DNA of 16,177 nt from an uncultured Chloracidobacterium sp. (GTDB taxonomy: Bacteria > Acidobacteriota > Blastocatellia > Pyrinomonadales > Pyrinomonadaceae), in the NCBI GenBank assembly GCA_937941715.1, contig CALDGX010000207.1, positions 1 to 16,177 on the forward strand, read 5' to 3'. Each line of letters begins with the position of its first letter. Position 1 is the stretch's first letter. Below are positions 1 through 6,326 of this stretch, in pieces. The position numbers were made by a program, and so were the translations under genes. Under the pieces are notes generated by a model. That model worked only from the letters and a program-made list of their open reading frames with translations. It had not been told where the DNA came from and ran no database searches.

Positions 1-129
1 GCCGCCGAGGACGAGGAACTACGCTTATTATTCGAAAATCGAGCGAGCATTAATGAAATAGCCGCTCATTTCGGTCGTCAACCATCAGCTATCAGTTCTC
101 GGCTGAGTAAGTTCGGGTTGATCAAGTGA
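1..129 (+). CDS. C-terminal fragment of a helix-turn-helix (Myb/GcrA-like) protein
   Basis: Reading frame 1 is open from the window edge to a TGA at 127-129, giving 42 residues. The visible part has an acidic start (AAEDEEL), then a helix, INEIAAHFGR, PSAISSRL and a final KFGLIK. This matches the pattern 'EEDEEL..L...G.SI.EIA..LGR...AI.SRL.KLGL', a small DNA-binding helix-turn-helix often found at the extreme C-terminus of larger proteins, including helicases and nucleases. The rest of the protein lies outside the window, so its main activity cannot be named. Base composition is less GC-rich than most of the window. The real coding nature is fairly sure; the parent family is not. Confidence 0.7.
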   Translation, partial: AAEDEELRLLFENRASINEIAAHFGRQPSAISSRLSKFGLIK

Positions 130-161
130 TCTAATTTTTGAATATCAGAGTAATGTAAATA

Positions 162-368
162 ATGAACGACCCTTCACACGAAAAAATAGCCAGTAACCTA
201 GTCATCGCATTTTATTCGGCGGTAGAGCCTCGACCAGCTTACCTTGGCAAGGAAAAGCGAAAAAAAGATGTCCCTGTTTCAGGGCTGGATATGAGGAATC
301 CATCGATTTCTCCGGCCGAGGTCTTCGACGTGTACAAGAAGTTTCTAGCAATGCTAGACACGAAGTGA
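162..368 (+). CDS. Small hypothetical protein, 68 aa
   Basis: ATG at 162 lies 32 bases after the stop of the preceding gene, on the same strand. The product is 68 residues, with no signal peptide, membrane segment or cysteine. The middle is very basic (LGKEKRKKDVP) and the C-terminal third looks helical (PAEVFDVYKKFLAMLD). I do not recognise a family. There is no Shine-Dalgarno sequence. A TAATGT five bases before the ATG could be a -10 box for a leaderless message, but this is weak. Like the fragment before it, the ORF is AT-richer than the rest of the window, so it may belong to an accessory segment. A strong hairpin (389-416) follows 20 bases after the stop. Coding status is plausible, not proven. 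Confidence 0.45.
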   Translation: MNDPSHEKIASNLVIAFYSAVEPRPAYLGKEKRKKDVPVSGLDMRNPSISPAEVFDVYKKFLAMLDTK

Positions 369-388
369 ACTGAAGAAGATATTCAAAA

Positions 389-416
389 GCCGTCGAGAAT
401 CGTGGTTCTCGGCGGC
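389..416 (+). terminator. Strong hairpin after the 68-aa ORF, possible terminator
   Basis: GCCGTCGAGAA (389-399) and TTCTCGGCGGC (406-416) pair over 11 positions with a single G-U wobble around a six-base loop. The position 20 bases after a stop codon suits transcription termination. No proper T-run follows (only a short TTTT further on, at 425-428), so it is a poor intrinsic terminator by textbook rules. It could instead protect an RNA 3' end. Confidence 0.45.
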
Positions 417-436
417 GGGTGCGATTTTGGATATCT

Positions 437-664
437 GGCCGCCCGCTGACGCAGGCGGTACTGACTTTGGTTTTGGCCGCCCGCTTACGCAGGCGGTTCT
501 GACTTTGGTGCTGGCCGCCCGCTGACGCAGGCGGTACTGACTTTGGTTTTGGCCGCCCGCTTACGCAGGCGGTTCTGACTTTGGTGCTGGCCGCCCGCTG
601 ACGCAGGCGGTTCTGACTTTGGTGCTGGCCGCCCGCTGACGCAGGCGGTTCTGACTTTGGTATC
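437..664. repeat. Tandem array of six 38-bp units with internal inverted repeats
   Basis: Six head-to-tail units of exactly 38 bp start at 437, 475, 513, 551, 589 and 627. Each holds CCGCCCGC, a four-base centre (TGAC or TTAC), then GCAGGCGG, an inverted repeat pairing at 7 of 8 positions. An A/T-richer spacer containing CTGACTTTGGT follows. Variation is confined to three places: TGAC/TTAC, GGTACT/GGTTCT, and the last bases TTTT/GCT/ATC. Units 1 and 3 are identical, and so are units 2 and 4, so a 76-bp two-unit block was duplicated. The last unit runs into the TGA stop of the minus-strand gene at 663. The unit is not a multiple of three and the open frames through it look like artefacts. It resembles REP/BIME-type intergenic elements; homology to a named element is not claimed. 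Confidence 0.9.
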
Positions 665-887
665 AGGCCTCGCGGGTGTTTTGTCTGATCGCGTACAGCG
701 AGTATTCGGTGCCGGGCTTTTTGGGCGGCGGGTTGTCGCGGGGCGGCGGTTTAGGCTGCGGGTTGACGACCGGCGGCGGATCTTTCGGCGGCGGCTTTTT
801 CTGATCGTCGTTCTTTTGTGCGGCAACCGCGAGCGAAAGTCCGGCGACCATGGTACACATCAGTAAGATCTGGTTAAAATTCTTCAT
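663..887 (-). CDS. Small secreted proline-rich protein, 74 aa
   Basis: Starting at the ATG at 887, the product begins MKNFNQ, followed by a hydrophobic stretch (ILLMCTMVAGLSLAVA) and AVAAQ, a typical Sec signal peptide with a likely signal peptidase I site near residue 23. The mature part is about 50 residues, rich in proline, lysine and aspartate (KKPPPKDPPPVV, KPPPRDNPPPKK), ending TEYSLYAIRQNTREA. It is probably periplasmic or wall-associated and mostly extended. An in-frame ATG at 962 would add 25 charged residues before the signal peptide, so 887 is preferred. AGGGG lies about 12 bases upstream, and GGAGG is too far (about 21). The stop codon overlaps the end of the 38-bp repeat array, so the repeats form the 3' untranslated region. 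No family recognised. Confidence 0.6.
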   Translation of the reverse strand: MKNFNQILLMCTMVAGLSLAVAAQKNDDQKKPPPKDPPPVVNPQPKPPPRDNPPPKKPGTEYSLYAIRQNTREA

Positions 888-1176
888 CGCTTTAGTGATC
901 CCCTTTTTCCTCCAAAATACTTCCACTTGGGGAAAGAGGAACTTGCGTTCCGCTTGTTTCATAGCAATCGCGATGCCACAAGCGTCGATATGATTGAATA
1001 TACGGCGAATAGGTTGGATTCAAAGTTTTGGCCGCCGGCGGGCGTTTACAAAACTTTACGTTTTCAGGTATTTTTATACGAAATCGTGAATCCCGACGTC
1101 AATTTGTCACTGTGGCGGTACAAAAAATGTGCTCCGGCGGGCAACGTATCGCTCCGGTCGGTGGCATAATTGCTAT
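888..1176. promoter_or_regulatory. Divergent intergenic region between the proline-rich protein and TspO-like genes
   Basis: These 289 bases separate two divergent starts and must hold promoters for both. For the plus-strand gene, CATAAT at 1165-1170 lies six bases before the ATG at 1177. For the minus strand, TATATT (AATATA at 997-1002 on the plus strand) with TTGAAT (plus 1018-1023) has only a 15-base spacer and is a weak candidate. The middle is AT-rich, with several T-runs around 1060-1076. I see no convincing gene in it; the short frames here lack coding character. Confidence 0.4.
1165..1170 (+). promoter_or_regulatory. -10-like box six bases before the TspO-like start
   Basis: CATAAT matches TATAAT at five of six positions and ends six bases before the ATG at 1177. 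This spacing places the transcription start at or next to the start codon, the arrangement known for leaderless messages. No Shine-Dalgarno sequence is present and no clear -35 box is seen. It supports 1177 over the upstream in-frame ATG at 1129. Confidence 0.4.
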
Positions 1177-1947
1177 ATGGCCCAATCCACAGAATCGCAG
1201 GACCGCCTCCGCTCGGTACTCGTGCTGGCCGCGACGGCCGGTACCATCGCATTTAACGCTCTGGCAGCCGCCGGCTATGTCAACGGCGTTTCGCCCGAGG
1301 TGATCTCGAACAAATATCTGACGGTCATCACCCCGGCCGGATACGCATTTTCGATCTGGAGCCTGATCTACGTCGGCATCATCGCGTTTAGCATCTATCA
1401 GCTGCTGCCGGCGCAGACCGCACGATACCGGGCGGTGCGTACGCTGTATGTGCTGAGCTGTCTGCTTAACTGTGCGTGGATATATTTCTGGCACCGCGAG
1501 CAGATCGCCCTGTGTCTGGGCCTGATCGTCGGGCTGTGGCTGACGCTGATCCTGATCCTGCGGCGGTTTCGCGTCGCTGAGGATAGCGGCCCGGCGTTGC
1601 TGACCACGGCACCCTTTGGCATCTATGCCGGCTGGGTGACCGCCGCGTCGCTCGTCAATCTGGCGATAATGCTGAAATGGGCCAACGTCGAGCTGTCACC
1701 TTCGGGGTGGAACGCGTTTGGCGCCGCCTGTATCGTCGCGGCTGCCGCCGCGGCCGTCGCCGCCCGCGTCTGGCTTGGCAATTTTGTTTTTCCGCTGGCG
1801 ATCTCGTGGGCGGTCTCGGCGATAGCGGTCAAACAGAGCGGCAATACGACGATCGTCGTCGCGGCCGCGTTTGCTGCCGTCACGGCGCTCGTCACGGCTG
1901 GCAGCGTGGTCACCACGCTCAAAGATTCGACGACCAGATATCAGTGA
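1177..1947 (+). CDS. TspO/MBR-related tryptophan-rich integral membrane protein
   Basis: The product has 256 residues and about seven or eight hydrophobic segments, starting near residue 14. The signature ITPAGYAFSIWSLIYVG near residues 50-66 is the hallmark of the TspO-related 'tryptophan-rich sensory protein' group, in which the second helix carries a conserved P-x-(5)-W-x-LIY pattern. Further tryptophans sit at helix ends (CAWIYFWHRE, IYAGWVTAASL, AISWAVSAI). Classical TspO is about 160 residues with five helices and binds porphyrins; this is the longer version, and its ligand is unknown. The start at 1177 is chosen because an in-frame ATG at 1129 adds a basic, non-membrane leader and because of the -10-like box just upstream. 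It heads a run of closely spaced plus-strand genes; the next start is 8 bases past its stop. Confidence 0.75.
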   Translation: MAQSTESQDRLRSVLVLAATAGTIAFNALAAAGYVNGVSPEVISNKYLTVITPAGYAFSIWSLIYVGIIAFSIYQLLPAQTARYRAVRTLYVLSCLLNCAWIYFWHREQIALCLGLIVGLWLTLILILRRFRVAEDSGPALLTTAPFGIYAGWVTAASLVNLAIMLKWANVELSPSGWNAFGAACIVAAAAAAVAARVWLGNFVFPLAISWAVSAIAVKQSGNTTIVVAAAFAAVTALVTAGSVVTTLKDSTTRYQ

Positions 1948-1955
1948 ATACGGCG

Positions 1956-3449
1956 ATGATATGCATTTCGACCTCTGCCGAAACGGCCGACGAGCTGCGC
2001 ACGCAGATCCTCGATGCGGCCGGGCACCCCGTCGAGTTTGCCGGGGCCGCCGAGGTGCGTTTTGACTATCTGCCGGAGGATGAGCGGGCAAAAGCGCTCG
2101 CGATGATCGCCTCGCTCGAGGTTCCGATCAAACTGATAGCGACATTTCGTTCGCCGGAGCAGGGCGGCCGCGGAAATGCGACCCTCGATGATCGGGTGCG
2201 GTTTTGGCAGTCACTGCCGGGCGAGAGGTTTTTCGCCGCCGACCTCGAGGAGGACGTGATCGGGTTTGCTCCGGCGAATGTCCGGCGCATCGCTTCGTTT
2301 CACGATTTTGACGGCACGGCGGGCGGCCTCGACGCCGTCTATGACCGGCTCGCCGGCCGCGGCGATATCGTCAAGATCGCCGTGCGTGTCGACGACGCAG
2401 CCGAGGCGTTGGGCGTGTGGAAACTGCTCGGCAGGGCAGCGAGCGACGGCAAGCCGATCATCCCGATCGCGATGGGCGACGCCGGCAAATGGACGCGGAT
2501 CCTGGGGCCGGCCCACGGTTCGTTCCTGACGTTTGCGTCAGCGGCGACGGGCATGGCGACCGCCGAGGGCCAGGTGACCGCACGGGAACTAAGGGAAGTG
2601 TACCGCGTCTCGCAACTCAGCCCCCGGAGCCTCGTTTTCGGCGTGCTGGGCGACCCGATCGCCCAATCGATGTCGCCATTCATGCATAATCCGGCATTGG
2701 CCGACGCCGGCATCGACGCGGTTTTCCTGAGCTTTTTGGTAAAGGATATCGACGCTTTCTTCCGGCGGATGGTGCGGGCCGAAACACGCGAGGCCGAGCT
2801 TAATTTTGGCGGCTTTTCGGTGACGATGCCTCATAAACAGGCGATAATGCGGCACCTCGACGCCATCGACCCGACCGCCGAAATGGTCGGTGCCGTAAAT
2901 ACCGTCAAGGTCGACGGCGGCAGGCTGACGGGTTTCAATACGGACGTGCACGGCTTTATCACGCCGCTCAAGGCCAGGTTTGGCGGCCTCGCGTCGGTGA
3001 GGGTCGCGGTCTGCGGTGCGGGCGGTGCGGCCCGTGCGGCCGTGTACGCCCTGAAGGCTGAGTCGGCCGATGTCACGGTGCTGGCCCGCGACGAGCGAAA
3101 GGCCGCGGCGCTCGCCGCCGAATTTGGCGTCAGCGGCGGCAGGCTCACGCCGTCGGCCGGCGGTTTTGACATCGTGGTCGACGCCACGCCCGCCGGGATG
3201 AAAGGGCCGCTGGAAAACGAGACGCTGTTTACCGCCGACGGCCTGAAAGGCGTGAGTTTGGTCTATGACCTGGTTACCAAACTCACCGATACGCCGCTGA
3301 TCCGCGAGGCGAAACTCGCCGGTATCGATACGCTCGGCGGCCTCGAAATGCTCATCGCACAGGGTGCGCGGCAATTTGAGATATGGACCGGCCGCGAGGC
3401 GCCCGTGCAGCTGATGCGGGACGCTCTACTGGCCAGAATGAACAGCTAA
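1956..3449 (+). CDS. aroDE: Bifunctional 3-dehydroquinate dehydratase (type I) / shikimate dehydrogenase
   Basis: Catalyses two successive shikimate-pathway steps, 3-dehydroquinate to 3-dehydroshikimate and then NADPH-dependent reduction to shikimate. The protein has 497 residues. Residues 1-217 are a type I dehydroquinase: E33-V-R-F-D37, R65 in ATFRSPEQGG, catalytic H116 in ASFHDF, Schiff-base K140 in DIVKIAV, R181 in WTRILG, and Q206 in AEGQVT. Residues 225-497 are shikimate dehydrogenase: S238/S240 in AQSMSPFMHN, catalytic K294 in FSVTMPHK, N315 in GAVNT, D330 in GFNTD, the nucleotide loop GAGGAAR from 354, and GGLEMLIAQGA near the end. Domain order is that of the plant fusion. ATG 1956 gives the family-typical start MICIS; a GTG at 1944, overlapping the previous stop as GTGA, is the alternative. 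The frame stays open far upstream, antisense-like to nothing, but that part reads across the TspO-like gene and is not coding. Confidence 0.93.
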   Translation: MICISTSAETADELRTQILDAAGHPVEFAGAAEVRFDYLPEDERAKALAMIASLEVPIKLIATFRSPEQGGRGNATLDDRVRFWQSLPGERFFAADLEEDVIGFAPANVRRIASFHDFDGTAGGLDAVYDRLAGRGDIVKIAVRVDDAAEALGVWKLLGRAASDGKPIIPIAMGDAGKWTRILGPAHGSFLTFASAATGMATAEGQVTARELREVYRVSQLSPRSLVFGVLGDPIAQSMSPFMHNPALADAGIDAVFLSFLVKDIDAFFRRMVRAETREAELNFGGFSVTMPHKQAIMRHLDAIDPTAEMVGAVNTVKVDGGRLTGFNTDVHGFITPLKARFGGLASVRVAVCGAGGAARAAVYALKAESADVTVLARDERKAAALAAEFGVSGGRLTPSAGGFDIVVDATPAGMKGPLENETLFTADGLKGVSLVYDLVTKLTDTPLIREAKLAGIDTLGGLEMLIAQGARQFEIWTGREAPVQLMRDALLARMNS

Positions 3450-3452
3450 GAT

Positions 3453-4172
3453 ATGGAGATCGAAGCCTTAAACTGCCCAAACTGCGGCGTCGGCGTCGCG
3501 AGCGACCGGACGCAATGCGAGTTTTGCGGTTCGCGATTAAAGACAATGGCGTGCCCGTCGTGTATGGGCCTGATGTTCGTCGGGACGCGGTTCTGCGGGC
3601 ATTGCGGCGAAAAGATGGTCCGTGCCGAAACGCCCGAGGGCGAAGGGCTCGGTAAATGTCCGCGATGCAAGTCCGGGCTCGAACTGCTGCAGATCGGGGA
3701 AACGTCGCTCCGCGAATGCCGCCGCTGCGACGGCATCTGGGCCGAAGTTGAGACATTTGAGCGGCTGTGTGCCGAGCGTGAGGAGCGTGCGGCGGTGCTC
3801 GGCTTTATCGGCGGACGCGAGCAGCGGGCACTGCCGGCGGTAAAGATCAGTTACGTGCCGTGCCCCGACTGCGGCCAGCTGATGAACCGGAACAATTTTG
3901 CGAGGGCGTCGGGTGTCATTATCGACATATGCAAGATGCACGGTGTCTGGTTTGATGCCGATGAGCTGCCGCGGATAATCGGGTTTATCCAAAACGGCGG
4001 AATGGACGCCGCCCGGCAGAAAGAAAAGTTTGAGATCGAGGAGCAACGACGGCGGCTCCGCGAGGAACAGCGAAAATACGGTATCGAAGATACGCGGTCC
4101 GGCCTCGGGGCGATATTTGAAAGCGAGGACAACGCGAGCATCAGATCTTTCGTCCGACGTCTGTTCGATTAA
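3453..4172 (+). CDS. Multi-zinc-ribbon protein (zf-TFIIB type) with C-terminal coiled coil
   Basis: The protein has 239 residues with four successive zinc-binding modules readable from the cysteines: C8/C11/C22/C25, C34/C37/C48/C51, C69/C72/C89/C92, and C137/C140/C160/H163. The third and fourth follow the zf-TFIIB pattern, CPxCxxxL..........C..C.G.W, each ending in an aromatic stretch (CDGIWAEVETFE, HGVWFDADEL); the fourth replaces the last cysteine with histidine. A highly charged helical segment (KEKFEIEEQRRRLREEQRKYG) near residues 190-215 suggests a coiled coil. There is no signal peptide or membrane segment, so it should be cytoplasmic. The specific role is unknown; such ribbons bind nucleic acid or protein. 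The start ATG lies three bases after the aroDE stop, with no obvious ribosome site, suggesting translational coupling. Confidence 0.8.
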   Translation: MEIEALNCPNCGVGVASDRTQCEFCGSRLKTMACPSCMGLMFVGTRFCGHCGEKMVRAETPEGEGLGKCPRCKSGLELLQIGETSLRECRRCDGIWAEVETFERLCAEREERAAVLGFIGGREQRALPAVKISYVPCPDCGQLMNRNNFARASGVIIDICKMHGVWFDADELPRIIGFIQNGGMDAARQKEKFEIEEQRRRLREEQRKYGIEDTRSGLGAIFESEDNASIRSFVRRLFD

Positions 4173-4178
4173 GGTCAA

Positions 4179-5303
4179 ATGAGAAATTACGGACTAAAGG
4201 CAACGATATTGGCAATGACGCTGTTTGCGGCGCTTGCGGGTTCCGCACAGACGGCCGCGGCCGCCGACTGGGAACCGGGCCGGACGTGGGTCTTCTGCGT
4301 CGGGCTGCTCGAGTGGCAGGACAGCGAGAGTTTTGCGTCATTTCCCAAAACGGACCGCCGCGATGAACGGCTGCTCAAGGTGCTGAAGGACCGCGGCGTG
4401 CCGGCCGGCCAGATCGTGTATCTACAGGACCGTGCGGCGACGACGGCGAGGATCGCCGCGGAATTTTCGAAACTGCTCGCCCGCACGCGCGAGGGCGATA
4501 CGCTGATCGTTTATTACGAGGGCCACGGCTACAAGGATGACGACCGGAAGACGTACTTTGCGAGCTGGGACGTCAACGATAACGGGAATAAGGGCTGGGC
4601 GGTTTCGTCGGTGCCGCAGATGATCGAGCGGTCGTTCAAAGGCTCGACGGCGATCATCGCGATGGATAATTGCTACTCGGGTGCGATGATCGAAGCGGTA
4701 AAGGCCGCTAAACGCCGCGTCTCGTACGCCGTGATGGCGTCATCATCGGCGAGCCAGTCGTCGACCGGCAATTGGACCTTTACCGAGGCGCTGATCTCGG
4801 CATTCAGCGGCGAGGCTCACGCCGACATCGATCGCGACGGCACCATCACGTTTGCCGAACTCGAGGAAAACGCCAAGGCCGATATGCTGTTCGGCGAGGA
4901 ACAGATCGCGTCATTTGCCTTTACGGGCGATTTCGATCCGCGGGCAAAGATCGCGGCCGCGGCCCCGGCATCATCCACGCGCGTGGGCGAACGCGTCGAG
5001 GCTTACAGCGTCGACGGTTGGTACAAGGGCACGATCATTGACCATAAGAACGGCAAATACCTGATCCATTATTACGGCTACGAGCAGAGTGACGACGAAT
5101 GGGTGACGGCGAAGATGATCCGCGTCCCCAAGGTGACGTCGATCTACAAGATCGGCGAAAAGGTCGAGGTCGAGTGGCGATCGAAATGGTACGCCGCGCA
5201 CATCGTCAATATCAAAGGCGGTTCTCATCTGGTAAGTTATGACAACTATGACACCGATGAGAACGAATGGGTGTCGTCTAAACGGATCCGCAGGGCCAAA
5301 TGA
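4179..5303 (+). CDS. Secreted caspase-like (C14-type) protein with EF-hand and two Tudor-knot-like domains
   Basis: Residues 1-29 form a Sec signal peptide (LKATILAMTLFAALAG, then AAAA-DW). Residues 35-210 look like a caspase/metacaspase-type cysteine peptidase: the catalytic pair is H116 in VYYEGHGY and C165 in IAMDNCYSGAM, with the preceding beta strands (TLIVYYEGH, STAIIAMDNC). Residues 216-227 are a canonical EF-hand loop, with D216, D218, D220, T222 and E227 as ligands. Two homologous modules follow, at 268-316 and 322-371, each with the pattern VGE-VE...WY...I....G.YL..Y......DEWV....IR, that of chromo-barrel/Tudor-knot folds. AAGG lies four bases before the ATG, six bases after the preceding stop. 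The end overlaps the next start by ATGA. Protease activity and calcium control are inferences. The likely location is periplasmic or extracellular. Confidence 0.8.
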   Translation: MRNYGLKATILAMTLFAALAGSAQTAAAADWEPGRTWVFCVGLLEWQDSESFASFPKTDRRDERLLKVLKDRGVPAGQIVYLQDRAATTARIAAEFSKLLARTREGDTLIVYYEGHGYKDDDRKTYFASWDVNDNGNKGWAVSSVPQMIERSFKGSTAIIAMDNCYSGAMIEAVKAAKRRVSYAVMASSSASQSSTGNWTFTEALISAFSGEAHADIDRDGTITFAELEENAKADMLFGEEQIASFAFTGDFDPRAKIAAAAPASSTRVGERVEAYSVDGWYKGTIIDHKNGKYLIHYYGYEQSDDEWVTAKMIRVPKVTSIYKIGEKVEVEWRSKWYAAHIVNIKGGSHLVSYDNYDTDENEWVSSKRIRRAK

Positions 5304-6319
5304 ACGAGCGATACAGCCGGCAAATACTATTTCGCGAGATCGGCGCCGATGGCCAGCAGAGGCTGCTCGATTCGAGGGTACTGCTGGTCGGGTGCGGGGC
5401 ACTCGGAGCCTCGCACGCCGAGATGCTGGCACGCGCCGGGGTCGGCAAACTGAGGATCGTCGACCGTGATTTTGTCGAATATACCAACCTCCAGCGGCAA
5501 ACCCTCTTTAGCGAGGACGACGCCGCCGAACGGACGCCCAAGGCCGTCGCCGCAAGAAAACGGATCGCCGCGATAAACTCCGACATCGAGGTCGACGCCG
5601 TCATCGCGGACGTCAACCACTCGAATATCGAATCGTTGATCGCCGGGTGCGACCTGGTGATCGACGGGACCGACAATTTTCAGGTCCGCTATCTGATCAA
5701 TGACGCGTGTGTAAAGCTCGGGGTCACGTGGATCTACGGCGCCGCCGTTTCGAGCTACGGCACGACGATGACGATCATTCCGGGCAAAACGCCGTGCCTG
5801 CGGTGCATCTTTGACGAAATGCCCGATGCCGGGTCGGCCCCGACCTGTGATACGGCGGGCGTGATAATGCCGGTCATCGCGACCGTTTCGGCCGTGCAGG
5901 TCACCGAGGCGCTGAAGATACTCGTCGGCGATATGTCGTCACTGCACGGATCGCTGATGCAGTTTGACCTGTGGGCCAACGACCGCCAGCGGATAAGGCT
6001 GGATACGCCAAATCCCGATTGCCGGGCGTGCGGAATGCGTCTGTTCGACTTTCTCGATACCGAAACTCCCGAGTTTTCGGCTGTGCTCTGCGGCCGGAAT
6101 GCCGTTCAGATCGCCCCGCCGCGGCCGGTGACGCTCGACCTCGAGCAGCTTGCCGATCGGCTGCAGTTCGCGGCGGCGGTAAATCAAAACGAATATCTGC
6201 TGCGCTTTATGTCCGGCGACCTCGAAATGACGCTGTTTCGCGACGGCCGGGCGATCGTCAAGGGGACGGACGACGTTGCGGCGGCCCGCTCGATGTACGC
6301 GAGATTTGTCGGCAGTTGA
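5300..6319 (+). CDS. ThiF/MoeB/HesA-family E1-like sulfur-carrier adenylyltransferase
   Basis: Family members adenylate the C-terminal glycine of a small sulfur carrier (ThiS or MoaD) for thiamine or molybdopterin synthesis. In 339 residues: nucleotide loop VGCGALG at 30-36, D55 and D57 in IVDRDFVEYTNLQRQ (R66 faces ATP), K81 in RTPKAVA, and DGTDNFQVRYLIND at 122-135. A structural zinc site is formed by C166/C169 and C242/C245. C183 in APTCDTAG aligns with the position of the thiol that ThiF uses, which favours ThiF over MoeB but does not settle it. Residues about 260-339 are a small C-terminal domain (FSAVLCGRNAVQI, LEQLADRL, YLLRF, DGRAIVKGTDDVAAARSMYARF) seen in a subgroup of these enzymes. 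ATG overlaps the caspase-like gene's stop by ATGA. No carrier protein gene lies in this window. Confidence 0.88.
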   Translation: MNERYSRQILFREIGADGQQRLLDSRVLLVGCGALGASHAEMLARAGVGKLRIVDRDFVEYTNLQRQTLFSEDDAAERTPKAVAARKRIAAINSDIEVDAVIADVNHSNIESLIAGCDLVIDGTDNFQVRYLINDACVKLGVTWIYGAAVSSYGTTMTIIPGKTPCLRCIFDEMPDAGSAPTCDTAGVIMPVIATVSAVQVTEALKILVGDMSSLHGSLMQFDLWANDRQRIRLDTPNPDCRACGMRLFDFLDTETPEFSAVLCGRNAVQIAPPRPVTLDLEQLADRLQFAAAVNQNEYLLRFMSGDLEMTLFRDGRAIVKGTDDVAAARSMYARFVGS

Positions 6320-6326
6320 TGATGTA

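Noticed and set aside
437..664. A CRISPR array in the repeated region
   Set aside because: The repeat copies are directly adjacent at a fixed 38-bp period, with no unique spacers, and no cas gene is present.
485..826. Minus-strand open frame through the repeat array giving an Arg/Pro/Ser-rich product
   Set aside because: The 38-bp unit is not a multiple of three, so the frame reads the repeats in shifting phases. The signal-peptide gene in another frame (663-887) explains the non-repeat part better.
1677..1955. N-terminal extension of the AroD-AroE frame upstream of 1956
   Set aside because: This stretch is coding for the TspO-like membrane protein in another frame, and the extension is an Arg-rich sequence with no family similarity.
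2589..3374. Long minus-strand frame opposite aroDE
   Set aside because: It is a GC-rich shadow of a well-supported enzyme gene, His/Arg-rich with no recognisable domain.
4179..6319. A CBASS- or ubiquitin-like defence operon built on the caspase-like and E1-like genes
   Set aside because: The caspase-like protein is exported, the E1 looks like an ordinary ThiF/MoeB enzyme, and there is no nucleotide cyclase, E2, JAB or ubiquitin-like gene.
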